Both the position numbers and the translations under genes were made by a program. A stretch of 64,000 nucleotides of DNA. Source: Mnemiopsis leidyi. Its lineage: Eukaryota; Ctenophora; Tentaculata; Lobata; Bolinopsidae. The stretch is from contig JH153354.1 of the NCBI GenBank assembly GCA_000226015.1, positions 134,713 to 198,712 of the forward strand. The letters run 5' to 3'. The notes beneath the pieces were generated by a model. The model had not been told where the DNA came from and did not search any database. It saw only the letters and a program-made list of their open reading frames with translations. Numbering within the stretch: position 1 is the stretch's first letter; the number at the start of each line of letters is the position of its first letter. Of the stretch, positions 43,687 to 54,900 are shown one piece after another.

Positions 43687-43747
43687 GCGGCAGCTTCGCT
43701 GCCGCGCCGCGCGCTTCGCGCGCGGGGGGCTGCCGCTTCGCGGCAGC
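43687..43747. repeat. Three consecutive perfect hairpins with TTC loops
   Basis: Positions 43687-43705 (GCGGCAGC-TTC-GCTGCCGC), 43707-43725 (CCGCGCGC-TTC-GCGCGCGG) and 43729-43747 (GCTGCCGC-TTC-GCGGCAGC). Each has an 8-bp perfect stem and the same 3-nt loop; the first and third use the same two arms in swapped order. Confidence 0.92.
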
Positions 43748-45457
43748 AGGTCAGGCAACGTCTTGTCGCGGTGATACCCGACTCACGCAGCTAAAGCTGA
43801 ACGTCGTTTCGTTAGAACGTTAGACGGATATCATCTCGTCAAGCAACGTCTGACAAATATATATATATACAAATATAATCTCGTCAAGTGAAGAATTCAA
43901 TTAACCAGTGCTTGTCCGACCATCATTCAACGGGCGATGCGCGTCTAGAATTTCTTCGAAATGCGTGACAGCGCGAAATGCGTGTGGCGTGACAGCGCGT
44001 GATGGCCGCGACAGTAGGTTATCAACCTACAAACCATCATCCGATTATAAAATGACAAAAGGGTGCGCGCGCTGCTTTGCTAAACGCGTATATGGTATAT
44101 CCCTGTGCTTGTACGGCGGCGCGCACCGCACCCTCCTGTCATATTATTCCCAAAGAGGGTCGGACAAAGTTAAACAACCCTGTGCGAGCTTAGCGCGAAA
44201 TTAGGACGGACGCGCGCGCGACGCAAAAGCTCACACAATAGGGCGCGCGCAGCGCGAGCCACAGAGCTATGCTAAAGCTTAGCAACGCGCTGCTGTAAAA
44301 CCAAAGAATTACAAAAACCAACAACCAAGGTCCGCATTGCATTGCTAAACCAATCGTTTCAGACAAGTTACAATTATAACGGTACGTGTCGCGTGCTATT
44401 GACGAGATGATATCCGTCTAACGTTCTAACGAAACGAGGAGAGCAGAAAACTGCGAGCCGCGCGCAGGTCGGGTAACATCTCGACAACGCGTGCTTCTGC
44501 ACTGTGTACTAAATTTAAATTATGAAGCGCGCATGAGTAAACGCGCGCGCGAATGCGGTGACAGACGCGTAGCTACAAGCTAGTCAAGCTAGGTTTGCAC
44601 TTGTAGGTTGATAACCTACTGTCGCGGCCATCACGCGCTGTCACGCATTTCTGGCCTGGCGACGCGCATCTAGACGCGCATCTAGACGCGCATCGCCCGT
44701 TGAGGCTTGCACGCGCACGCGCGTCACCAAAGTTACCGGGCGCTGCGCAGCTCTAGTCTCTCTATGTTTGTAAAGCAACAAAGACTGAGCACTGCGGTCC
44801 CCAGGCAACACTGAAAGTGCCGTTGCTGCCAAAGGTGCGTAGCAATGTAGCATCCATGATCCACCGCGCGCGGCGTAAGCAGTAAGCATCTGAAAAGGAA
44901 AGGAATACTTTAACTTATGCTTGAAATCGGTTAAATCGAGCGCTTGTAACAATTATCAATTATATTTTTGACTTTTGCTTTATATGATGTTTATCAATTT
45001 TCGACTAGGCTATATAGCTGAAAAAGGCTCGTTGTCAAGTGTGAGGCCGTGAAGTTTTTCTTACTTTAATTATTTTGTAATGCTTATTTTTACCCAATAC
45101 CGCCTACTTTGACCTCTCTCTAAACCAAAGACTAATATTCCTATTGGCATTGTTGCTTTTTGTTAGGACTACTTCTGTAGGGAGTAAATATAAAAATTCT
45201 TGCACTTGTTTGGCAGATCTCACTGGGCAATGGAAACAAGAAAGTAATCAAAAGCCACACGCGTCTCGGCCCCAAATTTTGTCCTATGCAATTCTTGCCC
45301 TATTGGTTGCGAGGCTTAAATGAATGAGTGCATGAAACTGCAAGTTTATCAACAGATAAAACACAATGTCTTTCAATAATTTCGAATTTAGATATACAGT
45401 TTAACCTGCACTTTGCACTGATGCTAATTTCAAATGCAGAAACTTATGAGCTATTGG

Positions 45458-45605
45458 GCAATCAATTTTTCCGACATTGCAAACACTCTTTCCATTTTAT
45501 TATACTTCATTATGATCAAAATATAAGCATATACATACCAGAGCCATTTCGTGCGTGTAGCTTTTGCTTAAAGCCCATGTAAGCACCTGTTTCTGTGAAT
45601 ATACA
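45458..45605 (+). repeat. Interspersed repeat B, copy 1
   Basis: Aligns by eye with 48862-49010: GACATTG.AAACA.TCTTTCC, then TATACT.CATTATG, ending GTAAGCACCTG. It is diverged. A shorter scrap of its end lies near 10975. Confidence 0.6.
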
Positions 45606-46101
45606 TACTTCTATAATAGCCCGGTGCGCTCATTTCTACTTTATAACGTGTGTCTTATTTGATCTCATTCGGCTGTCGGCAGTAGATTACTAATCTGTTT
45701 GACACATGTTCCTCGCAAGCCGGACGAGAAAGAGAGCTTCTGGGTTTATTAACATGAGTTCGACCAGAATCAGGAATGCAATCAGCAATGGCTATTCGTC
45801 ATCCATGTTCCAAGCATCTAGAACGATCCATCTTCTCTTTAAGTTGCCAGAGCACACTTAATTATGAATGTGCAATTTAACTTCACGATTGGATACTGCC
45901 AATTCCTCTGCTGTGCCAATTCCTCTTCGAGTCAGACAGATATTTATTCTGGATTTGTAAACTTGTGTCGGCATGGCTGTCCAGTGTTTTGCAAATATCT
46001 GATAAATGGTTGTGGCTGACATTCGCACAGAGTAAATGCGGGGTCGGCTGCACTATATTGCAACCTGATGCGCAGAACCCGGGGTCTATTACCTGCAAGG
46101 C

Positions 46102-46160
46102 AATATTGTTATGGGTTGGTGGTGTAGTGCTATCTACCCCGACTTTCTACTGAGACTTTG
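46102..46160 (+). repeat. tRNA-derived SINE head fragment
   Basis: GGGTTGGTGGTGTAGTGCTA matches the A-box end of the SINE family; the body is missing or too diverged to follow. Confidence 0.55.
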
Positions 46161-47275
46161 GGAGTTCATCCTGCAACTTATTGAAATCGTCCTTGAACCG
46201 CTCCTTACAGAATGCTCAGAACAGACATGGCACAGACTGGCACAACGAGAATTTTTCTCAGTTTGGTCTGTGAATTATGTCTTAGACCTTTTCAATCTAA
46301 GTCCATTATTACTTAACATTACTGAAGCCCTTGTCCTACTTAATGTACATTGGAATTCTAACATAGCTATGCAATTTGATGAAGAATGTAACTCAACTTA
46401 TGTAGGATTTGTCACGGTATCTTATCCCGGTGACCTAGTTATCGTCATACTTTCATTTCATAACACATCACATTACTCTCGGAATTATCCTCTTAACCTT
46501 GGAAAATATAAAAAGGACGCAATGAATTAATTAATTACTTTGCAATTAGATTCATGGCCGGAAATCTAATTTTGAATGTTCCTAAACTTGTAGACTTATA
46601 ATTCCTAACAGTATTATGAATAGCTGAAATGTATTAGCTCACCTGGTGTAATCTTAATAGCTTGTCCTGAGCCAAAGAACTTTCTCTTTGTTGCAATCTC
46701 TATACGTACTTATTGTCTGTAGGGCGCGAAACCGTACGACTGTTATAAGTTGAAAGTGTCGCGCGTTCAGCCGTCAGTGTGCCATTTTATCGCGCGCACA
46801 GCGTGCAGCGGTCTGAACGCGCGCCGCGCGCGATCGACCATGCTAAGTACTGATCTGTCCTTAAAACTAAAATTAAATTTTTATCCATAATCAACTACTT
46901 GTATCCTTGACCGATACTTACATTTGGGCAGTGACTACAAATAGTTATAGTATTCTATATACTACTGAGTCAATGCTCATGCTTTATTGCATGCTACTAC
47001 ATCTCTGATCCAAATGAAAAATTATTGGCCGGAAACTGAACACTGCGTTCGACCTGTTGGATGTTCTTTTTTGTTCTACTGTCGACACGTATGCTTTATA
47101 ATATTTGACAATGCCGCTGACATTGCGTACAGTTAGAACCATGCACTATAGGTCCTTTGGCATAATGTAGTTTAAGGAAATCAAAAACCCAAAATGCGAT
47201 CTCCCAGATCCGATGTGTTTCACCATTATAATCAAATATGTTCGCTAAGACTTTTATAATATCGTAGGCTATTGC

Positions 47276-47285
47276 NNNNNNNNNN
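47276..47285. other. Assembly gap (10 N)
   Basis: Unknown bases in repeat-rich sequence. Confidence 0.99.
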
Positions 47286-47649
47286 AATGTTTGACAGGCT
47301 AAAACTTAACAGATGCTTTTATCCATCTGTACAATTAATGGTGAAATTCGTAGCCAACTATTAATAATAAAAGGATAGCTAACCAATATCAGTGAGCAGT
47401 TCAAATATAAAATTGAGTTTTATTGATATTTCTTTGATCATATTATCATGTATTTTTTCAAATAGTGTTCTTGAAATAGGCACACATGAATATATAGTGG
47501 AATTTATCATTTATAGATGTTCTAGAGGTTAGAAGTTTTTATTTAAATTTGATAGTATTTTCGTGAAAAGCGGAAGGATATTTTTATATTTTTATTGTGT
47601 AATTGATATTGCAGACGAGAAAATAAAACTTGTTTAACTTGAAAACTTG

Positions 47650-47872
47650 TTTAACTTGAGAAGATCGGGAGTTCGATTCCCAGATCTGTCAATCCAAGAG
47701 GAGCGGCTGAGGGCATTTTCCTATGCAATCTTTTCTGCCGACTCAGGCGAATGACCGGGAAACCGATATTGAGGGTTGAATGAGGAGGGTCTCCATTAAA
47801 AGATCTAGAATCTTCCAGGAGCCCTTTAGTATAACTGTAAAAGCCTGGGTACAGGCGTAACAAATACTAAAT
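47650..47872 (+). repeat. tRNA-derived SINE, copy 3
   Basis: Begins with a clear B box (GGGAGTTCGATTCCCAG) and continues with GCGGCTGAGGGCATTTTCC, GACTCAGGCGAATGACCGGG and a tail ending AGGCGTAACAAAT. It shares its body with copies at 12.0, 12.2 and 54.9 kb. The A-box end is replaced by a short AACTTGTTTAACTTG duplication. Confidence 0.75.
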
Positions 47873-48033
47873 ACCAAAATCATGCTTGCATGCAGACTAG
47901 GGTTCTCCGAAAATCTTGCTAGTCTCATGGTCAATGCATATGTGACCTATCTGAAAGCAGGTTTGAGGCACTGCGAAGGCTTAGATATGGTCTCAAGTCA
48001 ACTACTACTACCACTACTACTATACTTCTTCCA

Positions 48034-48113
48034 ATATACCACTTTGGGGTCCAGAGTAAGAGTCCAAGGCACCCGGTGTCTTATCATTGATGCTACTGGT
48101 ATCCCTGGCAGTA
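48034..48113 (+). repeat. Interspersed repeat R, copy 1
   Basis: AATATACCACTTTGGGGTCC and the following ACTGGTATCCC recur at 49012-49085 with moderate divergence. Confidence 0.65.
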
Positions 48114-48169
48114 ACTAGTGGTCAAAGCAACTAGTGGTTTGACTGACTATGGGTAAGGTTTGTTTAAAA

Positions 48170-48420
48170 TGAGCAGATCTGGTCGCAATCTTGTGTCATC
48201 CAATAGATGTTGTAAGAGTGTTACCAAAGTAAAGAATCTTCAGTGTTCATTTCTTCCAGAGTGAGTTATTCTATTCTGGAACAAGCTCTCTCAAGAAGTA
48301 AAGAATTCTACAACTGTTTTAAGCTTTGAAATAAGTTTAGAGAGTTTAAAGAAAGAAATGATCTCTAAAAATTTAGTAAATGATTTTAATTTTTGGAATG
48401 TGTCCAATGAAGTTAAAGGA
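48170..48420 (+). mobile_element. LINE 3' fragment (CR1/L2-like RT C-terminus)
   Basis: One frame reads VILFWNKLSQEVKNSTTVLS then FEISLESLKKEM, matching the WNxLPxxVVxxxSxxxFKxxL end of non-LTR reverse transcriptase ORFs. There is an in-frame stop at 48261 just before this motif. The fragment is 5' truncated. Confidence 0.6.
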
Positions 48421-48467
48421 AGAATCGAAGGGCCAAGTCATGTTAGTAACAAAGAAAGACATTTAAT

Positions 48468-48725
48468 GAGTATCTTTTGTCCCATCCGTTTGTGGCAAAA
48501 ATCGTCCAAACAATGAAGAAAGGACACAAGCACATCTGGTTGGCAGTTTCGAAGCAGCTCAGGAGCAAAGGGATCGACGTTGACCATCTACAGGCTCAGT
48601 CCAAGTAAAACATGATTTGGAGAGAGTTCACAAAATGCTACCAGTAAGTCAACTGACGGATCACCTCTTTTTGTGTGGGAGTTTTGCAAAGACCTTGAAC
48701 CTTTAGAACCTGCAGACAGATAGAA
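48468..48725 (+). pseudogene. Myb/SANT-like DNA-binding domain relic
   Basis: The frame from 48468 reads EYLLSHPFVAKIVQTMKKGH, KHIWLAVSKQL, KGIDVDHLQAQSK, then a TAA where the third Trp of the fold (KWN) is expected, then NMIWREFTKCYQ. A further piece in another frame (STDGSPLFVWEFCKDLEPLE) follows to a stop near 48723. This is the Myb/SANT-like (MADF-type) layout found in DNA-transposon accessory proteins and in some host regulators. One nonsense change and one frameshift are visible, so it is not functional. Confidence 0.5.
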
Positions 48726-48861
48726 CCTTATCATGTCGAATCCAAGAGACAAAAAGTGATGACCAGCCATCCAGAGACACTCAACTACCCTGTCAACTAC
48801 CCAGCAGATCATACACAATTTGGATATAACCTAAAGTGATGCTCAGATAAAGAATCTTTTT

Positions 48862-49010
48862 GACATTGAAAACAGTCTTTCCATTTCAGTATACTGCATT
48901 ATGTTAAAAATATACCAAGCCATTTTGGGCATGGTGCTTGTGCCACTAAAGGTAGCAGCCCTGCTCAAAGCCTGCGTAAGCACCTGGTTAGGTATATATA
49001 TATACTTCTT
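48862..49010 (+). repeat. Interspersed repeat B, copy 2
   Basis: Homologous to 45458-45605; ends GCGTAAGCACCTGGTTAGGT and is followed directly by repeat R copy 2. Confidence 0.65.
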
Positions 49011-49011
49011 A

Positions 49012-49085
49012 AATATACCACTTTGGGTCCAGAGTCTGAGGCACCATGGTGTCTCATCATGGATGTTACTGGTATCCCCAATGAT
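49012..49085 (+). repeat. Interspersed repeat R, copy 2
   Basis: AATATACCACTTTGGGTCC to TGTTACTGGTATCCCC, matching 48034-48113. B and R may be parts of one longer element. Confidence 0.65.
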
Positions 49086-49144
49086 ATTTTGTGTCCTTTG
49101 TATTTACTGTTCTATTTTTCATTTAGATAGTTCTTCAATAAAAT

Positions 49145-49295
49145 TTTCAAATCTTGCATTCTTATGAGCTGGGGCTGCCACAGCATCAGTATGCCACTGG
49201 CGCCTAGCACACTCCTTTAGGATCAGTAGATTGGGGAACAACATCCCCTACTATTATACCCCCTGCATAAAAGGTTTCATAGATGCCAGTACAGG
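49145..49295 (-). repeat. Diverged tRNA-derived SINE, copy 4
   Basis: GCGCCTAGCACACTCCTTTAGGATC resembles the body-to-B-box junction of copy 1 (GCGCACTCCTCTAGGAT). It is more diverged than the other copies. Confidence 0.45.
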
Positions 49296-49408
49296 GAGAG
49301 GGGCAACTCAAAAAAATTCAATGTCACCCTTTATCTCCCAAGATTTTGCAGATCTCCCAAGTTTTTTAGACTTATAATTTAACTTATAACTCTCCTGCAT
49401 ATCTTTCC

Positions 49409-49700
49409 ATGTTATTTGCTATTAATGCTGACAATTTTATGGTTGGAAGAAGGGGAAGACCTCCTTTAAACTTATTAGATATATTAAGAAACGATTTGAG
49501 ACGTAGAGATCTTGGCATAGCACTTAGGAATATTACTGACTTTGAAGACCTTAGATATTTGGCCTTAGATAGGATTGAATGGAAAAAGTTAGAAGATGAA
49601 TAGAAAGCGCTTTCTTATCTTTTTTTGTGTTCTGATATCTATAAAGTACCTAGGATGCTCTTGTAAAGAGATATTTCGTACTTTTAAAGATTCTTACTAC
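49409..49700 (+). mobile_element. LINE ORF2 3' fragment
   Basis: The frame ending at 49603 reads GRRGRPPLNLLDILRNDLRR, then ALDRIEWKKLEDE and a stop. This is the typical tail of several non-LTR ORF2 proteins (GRPxxxWxDxxxxDLxxxG...DRxxW), although the Trp of the WxD motif is Leu here. It is a 5' truncated copy. Confidence 0.55.
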
Positions 49701-50282
49701 TTACTACTATAATTTAACTTTTCCAAATTGATCAAAAAACAATTTTAAAATCATTGTTAGATGCATTTATTGTTAGGTACACACGTAGTTCCATGCGACA
49801 GATTAAAACGATATTACTGCATGATGCAACTGAAAAAGTCCAAAATATGTGAAATTCTATATCTAAAAAGCTCCATAGGGACCCTAAAATTCCCAAAATT
49901 GATATAGACTTTTTTTAAGGATTCTTCTGTGCATTCCTAAAACTTTGCATTTTACAATTGTGCCAAACTGGGCATTGTGGTTCACTGGGCATCATGGGTG
50001 TCCGGTACAGTTACCTCTTTTACTTACATGACTGTTGATGTAAATATTAAATTTCCTGCATGATGCCAAATCTTTTGTTCAGTGCATTGGGGCAGTCAGC
50101 CAGTGATTATTTGTTAAACCGTTTCATAGTATTCAAAATCAAAAATTCAATTTTCACTAGTTACCCACTGTTTTCCCCTAGCCACCTGTAATGTTATGAC
50201 TTGTGATGCAGGTGTCTCCGCTAGCGTTCTGCTAATCTGCTAATGTTTGCTATTATTATCTACTAGCTTGGCAGATTTTTCA

Positions 50283-50430
50283 AACCTTAATCTCATGCTG
50301 GGTGGTGTAGTGGTACTAGCACTCCCTTCCAACGCCTAGACCAGGTGTTCAAACCCGTCCGAGGCAGGCAGTTCAGGCCACCAAGCTGTGATTGGTACAG
50401 GATTAATCCTGGAATTTAGTCTTGGAAGAT
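50283..50430 (+). repeat. tRNA-derived SINE, second subfamily
   Basis: GCTGGGTGGTGTAGTGGTAC (A box) and GGTGTTCAAACCCGTCC (B box) at tRNA spacing, followed by a body unlike the other SINE copies. Confidence 0.6.
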
Positions 50431-50939
50431 ATCAGTGACGCAAATCCCACTTCAGTGTAATGTCTATTCCATTCAGAATGAGTTTGAACTTGCATATCAG
50501 GTGATAATGAATTCTGCTTGAGTTATATAACTTTTTGTTAAACCAGACACCATAAAATTTACCAACTACCAAGGTACCAAATTTGACCATGGTATTGTGA
50601 ACATCTTACCTCTTCCCACAAATATTGAGAATTATATCACATAGAATGGCACCTGGTTGTGTGGCACGTTATGAGTTTACTTCAGATTGAAAATTTTGCT
50701 ATTAGGGTTGAGAGAAAGGTTTTTACCAATTTTTAATTACTGACAAAGCTTTATTGTTGGTCTTTATAGATATGTTCTAAACGAATGTGTTGCCTCAGCA
50801 CAAGAGAAGCAGATCACGGAATAATTAAGTGATGCAGGATTTAACAACTTGAACACATTGATTTTTTGACATACTTAGTTGATACTCTTTGTGCAATGCT
50901 ACAGACCCTTCTCTAACTCCAAAATATAAACTTTGTCTG

Positions 50940-51914
50940 ATTACTTACTTACTTCGTTACTTCGTTGAGTTTATCATGTAGGTGAAAGGCCATCATATGT
51001 CACAACCGCCTGGCTCCTGCCCAGTCTAACAGAGAGTTAGAATTTGCGCAGGAGTATCCCCGTACAGGTGGGTTATCTGGAAATGTAGCAAGGAATTGGG
51101 AGAGTTTTTCCTTGAATGCTTGGAATGTTCTGAGCGATTGAGATAAAAGTGGGCATAAATGTTTCCTGCCTAAGCTCAATCATCTCTGAAATGTTAAAGA
51201 TTTTAAATTCAGATTCATTGTTAAGGTAACACACTATTTCAATTTTTATCATTTTAGATTTTGTGATTGGTCATTGGTCGCTTGATCTGACCCACACGTT
51301 ATACATCAAGACAGAGCAAAATGATTGGCGATCTGTTAATTTCCTTGTTTGAAATGTGACCTCCAACATGTTGCTTGTGAGCTGGTTTTCCATGAGATCT
51401 AGCTTATCAAGGCCCTATGATCAACTCAGCTTCTGCAAAGCCTATGCAAGGCAAAGGCTACATGATACCTATGTGATACTTTCACAGCACCATGGTAGAT
51501 GTATTGTGGCAATGTACTATTTATCCTAACACAAACTTCCGAGCTCCAATCACATAAGCATTCTTTTCACACTGGTGGCTTGTAATTTCATAGCCACCAG
51601 AGTGCCACGACATAATCTATGCAAGAATGCGGCCACAGTGCCTCCACAATGCTATGTGTATGTAAATGTAAAATTATACTGATGATACAACCAAAATCGA
51701 AAAATAAATGGTTTGCTTTTCAAATTAGAAAGTGGTTTAATGATAAGGAACTCTAATCTAGTAGGCATTCTAATGGTCCACTGTCCTACAAGTTAGGCAT
51801 CAGTAATGGCATATAATATACATCACACGTTAACAAAAAATCATGATAGGATGCAGTGATTTAAAAGTCATGATTTGAGGAGGTTATCTAGCTGATCCAT
51901 CTAGCTGAGACGTG
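50940..51914. other. 5' flank of EXOC4
   Basis: Begins with a short TTACTTAC/TTCG tandem (50940-50970). Otherwise unremarkable; should contain the EXOC4 promoter. Confidence 0.35.
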
Positions 51915-54900
51915 ATGAGCTACTTAAACTCTGAGTCGGAGAACGAGTCTCATCTCCTGAATGTGATAGTGTCCTTACAGGCTCAGGAGCTGCAGTGCGA
52001 TGTTAACAGAACTAAAAACAAAAACATTAGCGAGTTCAAACAAATTGATGCAAAGATAGACCAGCAGCTGACAGGTAACACTTACAGGAATCACGCATTT
52101 TTCTATTTTCCCTATTTTGGAAGCTTTGGTTTAAGTCATATAACATTAGTTCTTGGCTTCTGTGGTATTTTTCACGTAAATTGAATTGAATTGTGTTTTA
52201 TTCATCTGTTTTCTGTATGAAAAGATAAAAGGATCAAGATTATTTTACAAGGATTAAGCAAGGTTGTCGTTTAAAAATGAACAAAGTGATTCGGTACCCA
52301 ATTAAATTCCCACACTTGCCCATCAAGGTTATGGTGTAGTTGTCCAGCAGCTACTTAACACCTTACCTATTATCGATTTCAGAGAACCACAATGCCTTAA
52401 AGCAGATTCCCGAAGTTTACTCCAACGTTCTTGAGCGAATAAAATGTAAGTTCAGTTACGTTTTCCCATTTCTGATATCTTCATTTTTCAAAGTACGTTC
52501 CAAGATAGAGTGGCACTCTTTCATTGTGTTGTTCATGAAGGCAATGAAACGAGATCAACTTCAGCTACTTTAAAAAAATTTCTCAATAAATGTATTTTAT
52601 AGTGATTAAATTGTCAACTGAAATAGTCAACTCAAGATTGAGTGATTGATATTACAAAAACGGCACACATTTTTGTAAATGAAAGTTGATCTTCATTTTT
52701 ATGTCATTATTGAATATTTTATCTGACCATTTGACCAACTTAACTTTAATTTGCACGAACTTTTGTTTCTCATTGAAACATCAATACGATTCTCAGTTGC
52801 GCAAGGGAAGATAAAATCATGTAAAGAGAAGATAGATCGATGCAAGACGTCATTGCAATGTCAACGTGAAGATTTGAAACGTTTGTATCTGGACAGTGTG
52901 ACAAACGGACAGATCCTCGACCTCCTTGCTAGAATGTAAGTGTTAGTGACCAGTGTGTAGTCTGACTCGGCAGGTGTGAAAGTTCATGAGGCATTCTTTG
53001 TCACATAAATACCATACTTATCCTTACAATCTCAAAGTAACTTAGGTAGCAATTTTAAATACCTTACTTTTACCTTGGACAGAATGTGAATCTCTATCTT
53101 TATACGCTTTTGTATTGTGTCCGAATATTTCGGCGTATGATTTAGCTAGATTTTCAAAGCTGAGCTTTTAAAATCTTTCTTTAAATTCCAATTTTAAATC
53201 AGCCACAATTAACTTCTATCAGAGACAAAGTGAGAGAAGTTTCTGGGGTTCTGGACAATTACATCAAGCACAAACATTATCAACATGCTACCAGACTTCT
53301 TAAAACTAACGGTAAGTTTCTCTCAAAACAGTAGTTGTGAGTATTGGACTTGGGAGTAACTGATAATTTAGTGTCATTATTATCGTACGATGTGCCGCGA
53401 CAAAACCCTGCAGCACTGGTTCCTTCATAGAATCGTAGAATTTTTTAACTTCACGTAACGCGCAACGTTTCCATTAAAATCCACGCACGTTTCTTTCGTC
53501 AGCCTTTTGGATCTTTAAAGGGGCTCAGTCGGCCGGTTTATTGTTTTCTTCTGCAATCTTGCAGCATGCGCCAGCCTTGCGGCATCAAGGCTCAAGTGAC
53601 AAGTCTCAAGCATGCTAATATTCGCTTAGATTGGGAGTGTTAATCCATGATTTTCAGTTGCTCTACTGGAAGGTAACTTGTCAAGTGTCGACGCTTTAAA
53701 AGATATCAAAGAAGAACTCAAAAAGAGGAAAGACGTGAGTATTTTTCAATCCATCTACATTATATTGCTCTCAGAATACTTCAGTCAGAATACTTCAGTC
53801 AGAATACTTCAGTCAGAAGATGGAATATCGATTTCAAGACGTAACAGTATAACTGATAATGTTCCAATGTCAAATTTCAAACGTTAAATTACAGACGTTA
53901 CATTTAGACGTTAATTTTCAGACGTTACATTTAGAGCTCATTCAGCAGTTACAAAACCACCTCTATCTCAAAGCATCCTCCGCCAAAGAGAAAGTTCAAC
54001 TCTTTAGAAGTGGTTAGTTCCTCCCCTCCCCTGACTATTAAATTTTCTCCTAATATTTGAGAAGGTTTAATCACATCTTTGCTTTCTCCTTTTCTCGAGC
54101 AGATTTCGGCAAGGTACATGAACCATCTTAAAGGCACATATGGGCAAGGAATTCCCTAACTATATACTAAAGTGACAGTACTATATAAAGTGACAACACT
54201 GTTTAGTGAAAAGTACATAATAGTGACATGTCACTATATGCTTACTATGCAGTGACATGTGATCTCTTTACAAGGACACAATTCTACTGATAGTATGTGA
54301 TCTTTTGAACTCTGTACGCTGGTTAATAATATACAACCAGCAGTGATCGTGATCAACCGTGATATAGATTGACCTAAGACAACCAGCTGATGTCCCTAGC
54401 TTACATGATAATCAATAAATCAAAAATTAAAGTTTAATCAGAAAAAGTAAGACCTACGAATTATAGAGAAGAGTGAAGTCAAACAAAGATAAGGTTTCAC
54501 GAAACTCGACTTGTCACTATATAGTATTGTCAATGTATAGTACGACTGGAGCACTGTTTAATGACAAATATCGACAGTCACTATTCTATAGGTGCTTGTC
54601 ACTATCAAGTGTTGTCTATCAAGTGTGTCACTATATATGTAGTATGTTTACCGGGCAAGGTACCTGAACCATCTTAACTGCAGGTGAGCCCCCGGAAATG
54701 GACAACGAGGAGGAGTACGAGGACGAGGAGGAAGACCTGACTAAAGATCCGGAGGAGGACACGTACAAGTTTCTCAAGTTGCTTATACAGAGTTTACAGC
54801 AACTTGATCGTCTCGATGAGACGGAGGAGGTAGGTTTGTCGTATTTGTTACATCTGCACCCAGGCTTTTAAAGTTGTACTGTAGGGGCACTTTTAACGGG

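Larger units (their letters stand above)
43050..44720. mobile_element. CpG-rich cluster of foldback/MITE-like repeats
   Basis: Contains right-end (43763-43845) and left-end (44400-44490) sequences of the family seen whole at 9111-9546, arranged back to back. Also present are a tiny inverted pair AACGGTAGACGGAT...ATCCGTCTACCGTT (about 43558-43611), three copies of an identical 29-bp block in both orientations (43310-43338 minus, 43998-44026 plus, 44607-44635 minus), and inverted copies of GTCCGACC-containing sequence. GC and CpG content are far above the flanks. Open frames here are by-products of GC richness. Likely nested non-autonomous elements. Confidence 0.7.

Noticed and set aside
43908-44952. 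Open frames of about 100 codons in the CpG-rich cluster
   Set aside because: High GC lowers stop frequency; translations are Arg/Ala/Cys-rich and run across repeat boundaries.
46111-46530. 139-codon plus-strand open frame
   Set aside because: Begins within a SINE head, with no family similarity and no splice context.
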